Positions 30,127-39,260 of a stretch of 64,000 nt of DNA are shown piece after piece. A program made the translations under genes and the position numbers. A model generated the notes under the pieces. It was not told where the DNA came from. It made no database searches and worked only from the letters and a program-made list of their open reading frames with translations. Origin of the DNA: BOG-908 sp965199235 (GTDB lineage: Bacteria; Pseudomonadota; Alphaproteobacteria; Acetobacterales; Acetobacteraceae); contig CBDAQU010000002.1 of NCBI GenBank assembly GCA_965199235.1, positions 3,385,085 through 3,449,084 on the forward strand. Reading direction: 5' to 3'. The number at the start of each line of letters is the position of its first letter. The stretch's first letter is position 1.

Positions 30127-32562
30127 TCAGCGTGATGGGACCAGGATAGTTCGCGCCGACGTGGCTTCGGCGACCAGCGCCTCCTCCTCCTCGCGCAGAA
30201 AGGCATCCTCGTCGGCCCGCGTGCGCACCACCTCCCGGCCGATGTCCAGCATCACCGGAACCGCGAGAGGGGAGACACGGTCCAGCCGGCGGACGCGCAC
30301 GTGGCCCTGCGCGCGGTCCAGCAGGAGGCCGATCCGGCCGAGGTCGGTCAGCCCGCCTGCCGCGTCCGCGCGGGTGGCCCTCAAGAGGATATGGTCGGGC
30401 TGGTGGCGGCGGAGCACGTCGTAGATCAGGTCGCTGTTGACCGTGACTTGGCGGCGATTTTTGTCCGCGCCTGGCTGGTGGCGTTCGATCAAGCCGGCGA
30501 TGACGGCGACGTTCCGGAAAGTGCGGCGCAGCATGCTGCTTTCGGCCATCCAGGCCTCCAGGTCGTCGCCCAGCATGTCGTGGTCGAACAGGTCGTCGAT
30601 GTCCTGCGGCTCGTGGCCGGACCAGACGGCGATGACGTAGTCGGTCGCGACGAAGCCGAGCGGCGCGGCGCCGGCCCGCTCCATCCGCTTGGTCAGCAGC
30701 ATGCCCAGGGTCTGGTGCGCGTTGCGGCCCTCGAACGTGTAGGCGACGAGGTACCAGCGGCCCTGGCGCGGAAACACCTCCACCAGAAGGTCGTCCGGCC
30801 CTGGCAGCTCGGAGCGGTGCAACTGCAGGTCCAGCCATTCGCGGACCGGCTCGGGGTAGGCGTGCCAGGCGGACGGGTCGTGCAGCATGGCGCGCACGCG
30901 GGCGGCAAGGTTCGTGGTCAGCGGCATCTTGGTGCCCGCATAGGCCGGCACGGCAGGGATGCCGGTGCCGCCATCGGCGCAGACCAGCGTGGTCTCGTGG
31001 ATGCGTTCGAAGCGCAGCAGGCGGCCGGCGAACATGAAGGTGTTGCCGGGGCGCAGGCTGGTCGCGAACATCTCCTCGAGCTCGCCCAGCCGCAGCCCCC
31101 GCACGCCGCCCAGGCGCACCTGCAGCAGCGGCGCCTCCACGATGGTGCCGACGTTCATGCGGGCCTGGCGCGCGATGCGCGCGGTGACGACGTGCACCAG
31201 CCCCTCGGAATCGCGGAACAGTTTCCGGTAGCGTTCGTAGCTGGCCAGCGCGTAGCCGCCGGTCTCGACGAACTCCAGCACGCCGTCGAACTCTCCCCTG
31301 CTCATCGCGGCATAGGGCGCCGCGCGCCGCACTTCTGCGAACATGTCGTCGGGATGGAACGGCGTGCCGCAGGCGGTCAGCAGCAGATGCTGGGCCAGCA
31401 CGTCCAGCCCGCCGGGCCGCGGCGGGTCGCCGTCCAGCTCGTGGGCCGCGACGCCGGCGATCGCCGCCTGGCACTCCAGCACCTCGAACCGGTTGGCCGG
31501 CACCAGGATCGCCTGGCTCGCCTCGTCCATCCTGTGGTTGGACCGGCCGACGCGCTGCAGCAGGCGGGAGACGCCCTTTGGCGCGCCGACCTGGATCACC
31601 TGGTCCACCCCGCCCCAATCGATGCCAAGGTCGAGCGAGGAGGTCGCAACGACGGCGCGCAGCCTTCCGTCCGCCATCGCCGCCTCGACACGCAAGCGCT
31701 GCGCCAGGTCCAGGCTGCCGTGGTGTAAGGCAATCGGCAGCGTGTCGTCGTTGAGCTTCCACAGCTCCTGGAAGATCATCTCGCCCTGGGCGCGCGTGTT
31801 GACGAACACGATGGTCATGCCGGCCTGGCGCACCCGCTCCAGGATCACGCTGGCCGACGCGAGCCCCATATGCCCGGCCCAGGCAAAGTTCTGCTCGGGC
31901 AGCATCATCCGCAGCGCCGGCGGCGCGCCCTGCGGCACCACGACCTGCCTGGCCGGCCCGCCGGCGCCGATATAGGCGAGCAGCGGCGCCGGATGCGCCA
32001 CGGTCGCCGACAAGCCGACGCGCCGTGCGCGGGGTGCGAGCGTGGTCAGGCGTGCAAGGCCGAGTGCCAGCTGGTCGCCTCGCTTGGTGCCGGCCAGCGC
32101 GTGGATCTCGTCGATCACCACCGTGTCGAGCGTGGCAAAGAACTCCGCCGCGCGCTCCTGGCTCAGCAGCACGGCCAGGCTTTCGGGCGTGGTCAGGAGG
32201 ATGTCGGGCGGCTGTTCCTGCTGCTTGCGGCGCCGTTCGGATGACGTGTCGCCGGTGCGCGTGTCTATGCGGATTGGCAGCGCCATGTCGGCGACCGGCA
32301 CGGTCAGGTTGCGCGCGATGTCGGCCGCCAGCGCCTTGAGCGGGCTGACGTAGAGGGTGTGTATGCCGCTCTTCGGCAGCGCTTGGGCCAGTGCCACCAG
32401 GCTCGGCAGGAAGCCGGAGAGGGTTTTGCCTCCGCCGGTGGGTGCGATCAGCAGCACGCTCTCGCGGGCCTCGGCTGCCTCCAGCATGGCGAGCTGGTGC
32501 GGACGGGGCGACCAGCCGCGGGCGGCGAACCAGTCGGCGAAGTTCTTCGGTAACCCTGCCAT
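30127..32562 (-). CDS. lhr: Ligase-associated DNA damage response DEXH helicase (Lhr-like)
   Basis: Superfamily 2 helicase that accompanies bacterial DNA ligase/exonuclease repair sets. The 811 residues carry Walker A APTGGGKTLSG near residue 42, VIDEIHALAG near residue 145, LSAT near residue 175, DLGIDWGGVDQV near residue 300, and QRVGRSNHRMD near residue 325, followed by the long Lhr-core C-terminal region. ATG 32562 is chosen since MAGLPKNFADWFAARGW is the family's usual opening. It is divergent from a toxin-antitoxin pair that separates it from its exonuclease and ligase partners. Confidence 0.92.
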   Translation of the reverse strand: MAGLPKNFADWFAARGWSPRPHQLAMLEAAEARESVLLIAPTGGGKTLSGFLPSLVALAQALPKSGIHTLYVSPLKALAADIARNLTVPVADMALPIRIDTRTGDTSSERRRKQQEQPPDILLTTPESLAVLLSQERAAEFFATLDTVVIDEIHALAGTKRGDQLALGLARLTTLAPRARRVGLSATVAHPAPLLAYIGAGGPARQVVVPQGAPPALRMMLPEQNFAWAGHMGLASASVILERVRQAGMTIVFVNTRAQGEMIFQELWKLNDDTLPIALHHGSLDLAQRLRVEAAMADGRLRAVVATSSLDLGIDWGGVDQVIQVGAPKGVSRLLQRVGRSNHRMDEASQAILVPANRFEVLECQAAIAGVAAHELDGDPPRPGGLDVLAQHLLLTACGTPFHPDDMFAEVRRAAPYAAMSRGEFDGVLEFVETGGYALASYERYRKLFRDSEGLVHVVTARIARQARMNVGTIVEAPLLQVRLGGVRGLRLGELEEMFATSLRPGNTFMFAGRLLRFERIHETTLVCADGGTGIPAVPAYAGTKMPLTTNLAARVRAMLHDPSAWHAYPEPVREWLDLQLHRSELPGPDDLLVEVFPRQGRWYLVAYTFEGRNAHQTLGMLLTKRMERAGAAPLGFVATDYVIAVWSGHEPQDIDDLFDHDMLGDDLEAWMAESSMLRRTFRNVAVIAGLIERHQPGADKNRRQVTVNSDLIYDVLRRHQPDHILLRATRADAAGGLTDLGRIGLLLDRAQGHVRVRRLDRVSPLAVPVMLDIGREVVRTRADEDAFLREEEEALVAEATSARTILVPSR

Positions 32563-32652
32563 CACGCGCGATGTGGTGTCCGTCGGCCGACAATCGAAGC
32601 AGGCGCGCATCCGGTTCGACATGCTGGCCGGCTTGAAACGCCATCGCCCGAT

Positions 32653-32670
32653 GCTATCATCAACGATAGC
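32653..32670. promoter_or_regulatory. Palindrome before the toxin-antitoxin operon (probable operator)
   Basis: GCTATC and GATAGC form a perfect 6-base inverted repeat around a 6-base spacer, 17 bp before the antitoxin ATG. FitA/VapB ribbon-helix-helix antitoxins usually repress their own promoter through such sites, so this is the likely autoregulatory operator. Confidence 0.5.
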
Positions 32671-32686
32671 AGGCGGGGACACCGAC

Positions 32687-32920
32687 ATGGCGCAGCTTCT
32701 GGTCAGGGATCTGGACGAGACGCTGGTTCGGCTGTTGCGGCAGCGCGCCGCCGTCAACAACCGCTCCGCCGAGGCGGAACATCGGGCCATCCTGGAAAAT
32801 GCCCTGCTGATCGATGGCGAGCCGTTCTGGGAGGTGGCCAAACGGTTGCAGCAGGAGACGGCGGGACAGACTGCGTCCGACAGCACCGAGATCGTACGCC
32901 ACTACCGCGACACGCGATAA
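32687..32920 (+). CDS. FitA/VapB-type ribbon-helix-helix antitoxin
   Basis: A 77-residue protein with the RHH strand and helices of FitA-like antitoxins: MAQLLVRDLDETLVRLLRQRA at the front, then NNRSAEAEHRAILENAL. The C-terminal part (IVRHYRDTR) would bind the toxin. It should neutralise the PIN-domain protein encoded next and bind the palindrome upstream. The stop and the next ATG are adjacent (1 bp between), typical of a toxin-antitoxin operon. Confidence 0.88.
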   Translation: MAQLLVRDLDETLVRLLRQRAAVNNRSAEAEHRAILENALLIDGEPFWEVAKRLQQETAGQTASDSTEIVRHYRDTR

Positions 32921-32921
32921 A

Positions 32922-33362
32922 ATGCGTGCGGCCGTCATCGATGCTAGCATCGCAGTAAAGGCGGCCACGCTGGAAGAGTATTCGCCCAACACGCTGGTCC
33001 TGCTTCGTACCGTCAACACGTTGCATGCGCCTGCACATTGGCTGGCAGAGGCGGCAAACACGCTCTGGGCCAAGGCGACGATCCACCGAACGCTTGCACC
33101 GGACCTGCTTGCGTCGCGGCTCAGTTTCTTGTCCAGCTTGCCCGTCCAGGTTACACCCCTGCCTGGACTTATCGCTCAGGCCGGCGCCATCGCAACCGAG
33201 CTGCAGCTGACGATCTACGATTCACTTTATCTGGCACTCGCCGAACGTGAGCAGGCTCCCCTGGTCAGCGACGATCGCACGGTAATCAAGGCGGCGTCGG
33301 CAAGCGAGCGGTTCTCTCCTCTCGTCATCTGGATCGCCAACATCACCGACAGCCGACACTGA
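32922..33362 (+). CDS. vapC: PIN-domain toxin (VapC/FitB family)
   Basis: A 146-residue PIN-domain ribonuclease toxin. The acidic metal-binding residues are visible in order: VIDASIAVK (Asp near residue 7), WLAEAANTL (Glu near residue 43), IYDSLYLALAE (Asp near residue 101), and VSDDRTV (Asp near residue 119). Family toxins cut tRNA or other RNA; the target is not inferable. The pair sits within a DNA repair gene set, which may be incidental or may stabilise the region. Confidence 0.88.
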   Translation: MRAAVIDASIAVKAATLEEYSPNTLVLLRTVNTLHAPAHWLAEAANTLWAKATIHRTLAPDLLASRLSFLSSLPVQVTPLPGLIAQAGAIATELQLTIYDSLYLALAEREQAPLVSDDRTVIKAASASERFSPLVIWIANITDSRH

Positions 33363-33372
33363 ACGGCCGGTC

Positions 33373-34431
33373 GTGCCGCACCCCGACACCTGGCTCTGCG
33401 TCCGCGCGGAAGGTCTGTACTGCAGCCCGGGCGATTTCTTCATCGATCCCGTCGCCGCAGTGCCGCGCGCGGTGATCACCCACGCCCATGCCGACCACGC
33501 CCGCCCGGGCCACGGCGCGGTGCTGGCGACGCGGCAGACGCTCGCCATCATGGACGTGCGCATGGGGCAGGGCCGGGCGGGCGACACGCAGCAGGCGCTG
33601 GCGCCTGGCGAGACCCTGACCATCGGCGATGTGCGGGTCTGGATGCAGCCCGCGGGTCACGTTCTGGGCAGCGCGCAGGTCGCGATCGAGCACCAGGGCA
33701 GCCGCGCGGTGGTCAGCGGCGACTACAAGCGCGCATCCGACCCCACCTGCGCGCCGTTCGTGCCGATCCCGTGCGACGTCTTTGTCACCGAAGCCACGTT
33801 CGGGCTGCCCATTTTCGTGCACCCGCCGGCCTTGGGCGAGGTGCGGAAACTGATCGACAGCGTCACCCTGTTTCCCGAGCGCACGCACGTCGTCGGCTGC
33901 TACGCGCTGGGCAAGGCGCAACGCCTGATCGCGCTGCTGCGCCAGGCGGGATGGAAGCGGCCGGTCTACCTGCACGGCGCGCTGATCGCTCTCTGCACGC
34001 TCTACGAACAGCTAGGCGTGCCTCTGGGCGACCTGCGTCCGGCGACCGGCGCGCACAAGGCCGATCTGGCGGGCGCCATCGTTCTGGCCCCGCCCTCGGC
34101 CATCGCCGACCGCTGGGCGCGCCGGCTGGCCGAGCCCGTCACCGTGCTTGCCTCGGGCTGGATGCGGGTGCGCCAGCGCGCGCGGGCGCGAGGGGTGGAA
34201 CTGCCTTTGGTGATCTCCGACCACGCGGACTGGCCGGAGTTGCTGGCCACGCTCGACGAGGTGGGGGCGCCTGAGGTCTGGGTGACGCACGGGGCGGAGG
34301 AGGCGCTGATCCACGCGGCGCGCGCACGCGGCCTACGCGCGCGCGCGCTGCGTCTGCTCGGCTACGGCGACGACGTGTTGCAAGAGGGGCAGGACGGGGC
34401 GGAAGACCAGCCGGAGCACCATGCAACGTGA
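33373..34431 (+). CDS. Ligase-associated DNA damage response exonuclease
   Basis: Metallo-beta-lactamase-fold nuclease of the SNM1/Artemis-like kind that is encoded with ATP-dependent ligase in many proteobacteria. The 352 residues carry the HxHxDH motif in VITHAHADHARPGH near residue 36, then GHVLGSAQVAIEHQG near residue 97, SGDYKRASDPTC near residue 116, and DHADWPELLAT near residue 280. The start is a GTG 10 bp after the toxin gene. Its end overlaps the ligase start (GTGA), so the two are coupled. Confidence 0.9.
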   Translation: MPHPDTWLCVRAEGLYCSPGDFFIDPVAAVPRAVITHAHADHARPGHGAVLATRQTLAIMDVRMGQGRAGDTQQALAPGETLTIGDVRVWMQPAGHVLGSAQVAIEHQGSRAVVSGDYKRASDPTCAPFVPIPCDVFVTEATFGLPIFVHPPALGEVRKLIDSVTLFPERTHVVGCYALGKAQRLIALLRQAGWKRPVYLHGALIALCTLYEQLGVPLGDLRPATGAHKADLAGAIVLAPPSAIADRWARRLAEPVTVLASGWMRVRQRARARGVELPLVISDHADWPELLATLDEVGAPEVWVTHGAEEALIHAARARGLRARALRLLGYGDDVLQEGQDGAEDQPEHHAT

Positions 34432-36017
34432 TCGCGTTCGCCGAACTGCTCGACCGGCTGACGCTGACCCCAGGGCGGCTGGCAAAGATCGCCCTGCTCC
34501 GACGTTTCTTCGAGGCGGAGGCCGATCCTGACCGCGGCTGGGCGCTGGCCGCGCTGACCGGCGAGCTGTCGTTCGCCACTGCCAAGGCGGGCCTGATCCG
34601 GGCGGTCGCCGAAGCGCGGGTGGACCCCGTTTTGCTCGGCTGGTCCTACGATTTCGTGGGCGACCTGGCCGAAACCGTGTCCTTGATCTGGCCCGCCGCA
34701 ACGGAGGCGGCGCCACCCAGCGTGACCGGCATCGTGCACGCGCTTCAGACCCGCCCCAAGGCCGAGCTGCCTGCGCTGCTGTCCAGCTGGCTCGATACGT
34801 CGGGGCCGAACGTCCGTTACGCCGTGCTGAAAATGATCACCGGGGAGCTGCGGGTCGGCGCCTCCGCCCGGCTCACCAAGACGGCGCTGGCGGAGTTCGC
34901 CGCAACGCACGGCAGGATTGTGGCGCCGGACGACGTGGAGGAGGTGTGGCACAGCCTGACGCCGCCCTACCAGCCGCTGTTCGACTGGCTGGAGGGCCGC
35001 ACGGAGGCGCCAGACGCCGCCGGGGCGCCGGTGTTCCGGCCGCCAATGCTTGCGCACCCGCTGGAGCCACCCGATTTCGCTGCCCTGGATGCTGCCGCCT
35101 ACGCCGCGGAGTGGAAGTGGGACGGCATACGCGTGCAGCTGGTTCGCGCGCCGGGCGGCCAGCGCATCTTCTCGCGCGGGGCGGAGGACGTGTCGGCCGC
35201 CTTCCCCGACCTCGAAGGCGTGCTGGCCAGCGACGCGGTGCTGGACGGCGAGCTTCTGGTGGTGCGCGACGGTGTGGTGGCGCCGTTCGCCGATCTGCAG
35301 CAGCGGCTGAACCGCAAGACGGCTTCTGCCAAGCTGGTTCGCGAGTTTCCGTTGCGCGTGCGGCTGTACGACATATTGTTCGACGGTGCCGAGGATGTAC
35401 GGTCCCTGCCGTTTCCGCAGCGCCGCGCCCGGCTGGAGCAATGGCTGGCGCGCCACCCATCGGATCGCATGGACCTGTCCGAGCTGATCCCGTTCGGCTC
35501 GCTGGACGAGTTGGCCGCCATCCGCGAGGGCACGCGCGCCGCCTCCATCGAGGGGCTGATGCTGAAACGCCTCGACAGCCCCTACGTGCCAGGCCGCCCC
35601 AAGGGAATGTGGTGGAAGTGGAAGCGCGATCCGCTCACCATCGACGCGGTGGTGATGTATGCGCAGCGCGGCCACGGCAAGCGAAGCAGTTTTTACTCCG
35701 ACTACACATTCGGGCTGTGGCGCGAGGACGGCGAGCTGGTGCCGGTTGGAAAAGCCTATTCCGGGTTTACGGATGAGGAACTCGTCAAGCTCGACCGCTG
35801 GATACGCAACCATACGGTGAAGGCCTACGGCCCGGTGCGGGAAGTGGAGCGCGGCCTGGTGCTGGAGATCGCGTTCGACGCCGCGCAGTTTTCCACTCGG
35901 CACAAATCGGGCGTGGCCCTGCGCTTTCCCCGGGTTGCTCGACTACGCTGGGACAAGCCGTTCGAGGAGGCGGATCGGTTGGAAACCTTGCTCGGGTTCA
36001 TCGCGGGGCAGGCCTAG
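34428..36017 (+). CDS. ATP-dependent DNA ligase (damage response type)
   Basis: Seals nicks using ATP; the last member of the repair set. The 529 residues have an alpha-helical N-terminal DNA-binding domain (1-200), the adenylation motif EWKWDGIRVQL with the active Lys near residue 230, DGELLVV near residue 280, EGLMLK near residue 375, and WWKWKRDPLT near residue 400, then an OB fold. Bacterial ligases of this architecture accompany the exonuclease and helicase found here. The GTG start overlaps the exonuclease stop. Confidence 0.93.
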   Translation: MIAFAELLDRLTLTPGRLAKIALLRRFFEAEADPDRGWALAALTGELSFATAKAGLIRAVAEARVDPVLLGWSYDFVGDLAETVSLIWPAATEAAPPSVTGIVHALQTRPKAELPALLSSWLDTSGPNVRYAVLKMITGELRVGASARLTKTALAEFAATHGRIVAPDDVEEVWHSLTPPYQPLFDWLEGRTEAPDAAGAPVFRPPMLAHPLEPPDFAALDAAAYAAEWKWDGIRVQLVRAPGGQRIFSRGAEDVSAAFPDLEGVLASDAVLDGELLVVRDGVVAPFADLQQRLNRKTASAKLVREFPLRVRLYDILFDGAEDVRSLPFPQRRARLEQWLARHPSDRMDLSELIPFGSLDELAAIREGTRAASIEGLMLKRLDSPYVPGRPKGMWWKWKRDPLTIDAVVMYAQRGHGKRSSFYSDYTFGLWREDGELVPVGKAYSGFTDEELVKLDRWIRNHTVKAYGPVREVERGLVLEIAFDAAQFSTRHKSGVALRFPRVARLRWDKPFEEADRLETLLGFIAGQA

Positions 36018-36026
36018 CTGTCGTTA

Positions 36027-36141
36027 CTAGACCGGTTTCACGCAGGGTGTCCGCGAGTAGGCGGACCTCAACCGGCCTAGCCTCGTTTTGGCGAGCAATT
36101 TCGTCACTCCGACTGTTCCAGTTTGCGTAACATTGCTCTAG
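36027..36141 (+). repeat. CTAG-ended palindromic repeat, family 1, copy F
   Basis: Well kept copy with CTAG at both ends (36027-36030 and near 36138-36141), GACCGGTTT and AACCGGCC arms, GTCCGC/GCGGAC inner arms and the TTTTGGCGAGCAATTTCGTC segment. It lies in the gap between the convergent ligase and acyltransferase genes. Confidence 0.93.
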
Positions 36142-36183
36142 GGGCTTTGCTCCAGGCGGGGAAATGGCCAAACAATGGACGGT

Positions 36184-36228
36184 CTGGGGTCTCTGACCCC
36201 AGCAGGGGGCTTAGGGGACAGCGTCCCC
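36184..36228. terminator. Twin GC-rich hairpins between convergent genes
   Basis: CTGGGGTC (36184-36191) pairs with GACCCCAG (36195-36202), and GGGGAC (36214-36219) with GTCCCC (36223-36228). They lie between the ends of the ligase (plus) and acyltransferase (minus) genes, where a two-way terminator is expected. There is no long T-run, so a classical intrinsic terminator is not certain. Confidence 0.45.
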
Positions 36229-36252
36229 CGGCCTTTCTCGACCAGTCCCGTT

Positions 36253-37353
36253 CTACAGGCGCACGCCGCGCAACCGCGCACGCAGCGCCCTAAGCGGCTG
36301 CTCCACCGCCGCATGGAGGCAGAGAGCCAGCAGCAGGGCCAGCACCGGCGCCGCCAGATAGGGCAGGGCGCCGCGTCTGGCGGACAGCCCGGCCAGCAGG
36401 CTGAGCACCACCCCATGGCCGACGTAGAGCGGGTAGGAGAGCTCGCCAAGCCGGCGGTCCCACAACGACATCGAGGCGGGCAGCGGACCGGCCCTGCTCA
36501 GCACCGCCATCGCGGCGAACAGCGCGCAGAGAAGCGGCAGTTGGTAGGCCAGCACGGGATGCCCGCGCTGTCCCCAGAAGGTGAACCCGAGCATGACGCC
36601 AGCCGACACCAGCAGAAGGTGAAGCAACGATGCCGTGCCCGGTGCGCGGCCGAGGAGGAACAGCGACAGGCCGAAGGCGAAGAACGGCACGCAGATGACC
36701 TGCAGCGCGGCGCTGTCGCCCGCCGATCCCCAATGCCGCCAGGCAAACGCAGCGAACGCCATGTAGGCCGCGCCAGACACGAAGGCGACCGTGACGAGCT
36801 GCCAGAAGCGGCTGCCCGTGCCGCGCCATCGCATGATCCAGCACGTGCCGGCTGCCACCAGGTAGAAGGCGAATTCCACCCGCAGCGTCCAGGCGAACGG
36901 GATGAACGAAAAATCCTGCCCGCTGACGCGGCGCGCGGTCAGCCCCGGCACGATTTCGAGCATGCCTGCGAGCAGCACGGCCGGTTGCCATGGAGCCCCG
37001 TGCAGCGGGGCGTCCAACGGCACCAGCCGCCCGGACGCATACAGCCAGCAGTCGATCGCCACCGTAACAGCCCAAGCCGCCAGGTAAGGGGGCACGACGC
37101 GCAGCGCCCGGTTGGCCAGGAACGCGCCGGGCCGGCCGGCATAGAAGGTGGCAGAGGCTTCGGCGACGATGAAGCCGGAAAGCGCGAAGAACGTGGTGAC
37201 AGCAACCGCGCCCATCTCGAGCGAGTAGAGAAACTGCCGGTCGGAGGGGGCCAGCAGCAGCAGGCCGTGCTGGAGCACGACCATCATCGCCAAACCGAAC
37301 CGAAACGCGCCAAACGGCCGGTAGCGCGGTGAGACAAGGCGGGACACATTCAT
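36253..37353 (-). CDS. Acyltransferase family 3 (OafA/YrhL-like) membrane protein
   Basis: A 366-residue integral membrane protein with about ten hydrophobic segments. The family signature is at the front: RFGLAMMVVLQHGLLLL with the conserved His near residue 29, and TTFFALSGFIVAEA near residue 53, followed by RALRVVPPYLAAW. Such proteins move acetyl or succinyl groups onto surface sugars, lipids or antibiotics. The C-terminal VEQPLRALRARL is typical. No linked glycan cluster is seen, so the acceptor is unknown. Confidence 0.88.
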   Translation of the reverse strand: MNVSRLVSPRYRPFGAFRFGLAMMVVLQHGLLLLAPSDRQFLYSLEMGAVAVTTFFALSGFIVAEASATFYAGRPGAFLANRALRVVPPYLAAWAVTVAIDCWLYASGRLVPLDAPLHGAPWQPAVLLAGMLEIVPGLTARRVSGQDFSFIPFAWTLRVEFAFYLVAAGTCWIMRWRGTGSRFWQLVTVAFVSGAAYMAFAAFAWRHWGSAGDSAALQVICVPFFAFGLSLFLLGRAPGTASLLHLLLVSAGVMLGFTFWGQRGHPVLAYQLPLLCALFAAMAVLSRAGPLPASMSLWDRRLGELSYPLYVGHGVVLSLLAGLSARRGALPYLAAPVLALLLALCLHAAVEQPLRALRARLRGVRL

Positions 37354-37419
37354 TCTTAAATGATAACAAAAAGCCGCGTCATAATACCAATCGGCCTTGA
37401 GATCGACTCACCCAAACCG

Positions 37420-37530
37420 AAGGCAAGTCCTTCTTTTTTGCAAAAAGAAGCAAAAAACCTTTGTCCGGCTGTCGCGGATCAAATGAACAGAGGTTTTTTG
37501 GTCCTTTTTGCAAAAAGGACTGCTTGCCTT
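37420..37530. repeat. A/T-hairpin intergenic repeat, family 2, copy 2
   Basis: Outer arms AAGGCAAG (37420-37427) and CTTGCCTT (37523-37530) enclose a left hairpin (CTTCTTTTTTGC/AAAAAGAAG), an inner arm pair CAAAAAACCT/AGGTTTTTTG, and a perfect 20-base palindrome at 37501-37520 (GTCCTTTTTG/CAAAAAGGAC). It shares design and several sequence blocks with 10119-10206. Confidence 0.85.
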
Positions 37531-37532
37531 TC

Positions 37533-37831
37533 ATGAATCAAACGCAACGCGCAGCATTCCTGACCGTGGCCGCCGACACGCTCTACTTCCTCGATTCGTT
37601 GGACGAGAGCCGCCTGCAAGCGATTGTGACCAGCATCGGCCGGGCGCTCGCGCCGGGCGGGCTGTGCCTCGTCGCAAACCACTATTTTTCGCGGGCGACC
37701 GGGACTTCCGGCTGTTCCGCCGCATCCACGAGGCGTTCGCGCGCTCGTCCGGCCTGGTCCTGATCTCGCTCCGGGGACGGCCGTCCTACCCGGTCTCGCT
37801 GCTCCAGGCTCTGGCGCCGGCACCCTGCTGA
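37533..37831 (+). pseudogene. Frameshifted fragment of a SAM-dependent methyltransferase
   Basis: The first frame encodes ADTLYFLDSLDESRLQAIV and then RALAPGGLCLVANHYF, typical of the end of a class I methyltransferase domain. After about 37690 the sense continues in another frame (FRLFRRIHEAFARSSGLVLI, then SLRGRPSYPVSLLQALAP). The N-terminal SAM-binding half is missing and the fragment abuts repeat family 2. It is judged non-functional. Confidence 0.5.
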
Positions 37832-37884
37832 ACCTACGCTTGAAAGCAGGATTCGAGTGAGTGGCGTTGGATGAGTGCGTGCCC

Positions 37885-38856
37885 ATGACGTGGCGTAGCG
37901 CCGCGGCCTTGGCGGCAGGTTGCGTGGCGTTGGCCTGGATCATCGGTTCGGTAGGTCTTGCGGTGATACTGCGCGACGTGGCTGCGGCAGGCCGGGTGAT
38001 GCCGTTCACCACCTGCGTCTACCTGGCGCAGCTGTTCCTTGCGGCGCAGGCCTGGCGCACCTGCCTGGGCGGCTCGGTGGTTTCACCGGGCTGGATGTTT
38101 CGCCTGCGATGGATACGCGAGGGCATCAACGCGTTACTGCCGGTGGCCCAGATCGGCGGGCAGGTCGTCGGTGCGCAGCTGCTCGTCCGCCGTGGGGTGC
38201 CGCCAGCACTGGCGGCAGCCGGCACCATCCTGGACCTGACCCTGGAGGCAGCGGCGCAAGTGCTGTTCACCCTGGCAGGAGTCTCGGTATTGATGGCCAC
38301 GAGCGGCGAGCACGCCTGGCTCGGCTGGGCGGGCGGCGGGCTGGCGTTGATGGCGGCGGGCGTCTGTGCCCTGATCATGCTGCAGCGCCTGGGCGGGCTG
38401 CGCCTGGTGGAAACGCTGATGGCCAAGCTGGCGTCACGCTGGCCCAGCACCGCGTCGTGGTCGATGAACGGGCTGCATCGCATCCTGATGGCACGCCAGT
38501 CCGATCATCGGGCGCTGGTTCGGGCCACGGCCCTGCATACGCTGTCCTGGGCACTGGGCGGCGCGGAGGTGTGGCTCATCCTGGCGGCACTCGGCCACGC
38601 CGTTCCCGCGCTGGGGGCGCTCGTGATCGAGAGCCTGGGCATGGCGGCCCGCAGCGCGGGTTTTGCGGTGCCTGGCGCGGTCGGCGTTCAGGAGGGCGGT
38701 TTCGTGCTGGCGTGCGGGCTGCTCGGCGTGCCCGCCGAGGCTGCCCTGGCCTTGTCCGTGCTCAAACGCCTGCGAGAGGCGCTGGTCGGCGTTCCGGCCC
38801 TGCTCGCCTGGCAGCGCACCGGATCGGCCCAGCCGCAGCTCGTGGTCGAAGACTGA
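37885..38856 (+). CDS. hpnL: HpnL-like integral membrane protein (LPG synthase TM family)
   Basis: A 323-residue protein with some eight membrane segments, of the lysylphosphatidylglycerol synthase transmembrane/UPF0104 family. HpnL members are linked to hopanoid biosynthesis in alphaproteobacteria. Family blocks include INALLPVAQIGGQVVGAQLL near residue 82 and GMAARSAGFAVPGAVGVQEGGFVLACGLLG near residue 252. ATG 37885 is preferred; a GTG at 37861 would add eight residues. No other hopanoid gene is in view, so the symbol is tentative. Confidence 0.78.
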   Translation: MTWRSAAALAAGCVALAWIIGSVGLAVILRDVAAAGRVMPFTTCVYLAQLFLAAQAWRTCLGGSVVSPGWMFRLRWIREGINALLPVAQIGGQVVGAQLLVRRGVPPALAAAGTILDLTLEAAAQVLFTLAGVSVLMATSGEHAWLGWAGGGLALMAAGVCALIMLQRLGGLRLVETLMAKLASRWPSTASWSMNGLHRILMARQSDHRALVRATALHTLSWALGGAEVWLILAALGHAVPALGALVIESLGMAARSAGFAVPGAVGVQEGGFVLACGLLGVPAEAALALSVLKRLREALVGVPALLAWQRTGSAQPQLVVED

Positions 38857-38874
38857 CCCGGATCGTGGGCCAGG

Positions 38875-39171
38875 CTATTTCAGCACGCTGGCCAGTTTCA
38901 TCGCGTTGCCGGTGTTGCCCTTCACCTTCAGCTTGCCGGTCATGAACGCCATTGTCGCATCCAGCTGGCCGTGCATGATCCTCTCCAGATCCTCGGAGCT
39001 GACGACCAGAGTGGTATCCGCTTCCTCGTCCGCATGGCTCATCACGGCAGGCGATTGGGTTCCGTCGATGAACAGGCGGTCGTCACCGAAATCGAACTTC
39101 AGCTTGGCGCCGAGCTCGCTGAACTGCGCCAGTCGGCTGGCAAACGCGGTCTCGATGTCGGACACGCTCAT
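38875..39171 (-). CDS. SCP2 sterol-binding domain protein
   Basis: A 98-residue single-domain protein of the SCP2 lipid-binding family. The typical end of the fold is visible as TLVVSSEDLERIMHGQLDAT and then AFMTGKLKVKGNTGNAMKLA, the family's strongest block. Such proteins bind hydrophobic ligands such as fatty acyl chains or ubiquinone precursors. It converges on the HpnL-like gene 18 bp away, and is divergent from nagA. Confidence 0.88.
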   Translation of the reverse strand: MSVSDIETAFASRLAQFSELGAKLKFDFGDDRLFIDGTQSPAVMSHADEEADTTLVVSSEDLERIMHGQLDATMAFMTGKLKVKGNTGNAMKLASVLK

Positions 39172-39260
39172 TCGTCTGCTCCCCCTGCGTTGGCGGCGAG
39201 GCTAACGATGGGGCGCCAAGCTGTAAACCGAGAGGCTGTAAACCGAGCGGGGCAGGGCGG

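Noticed and set aside
29732..32644. A 970-codon open frame on the minus strand
   Set aside because: Shadow of the Lhr-like helicase gene in another frame; Arg/Ala/Gly-rich and without motifs.
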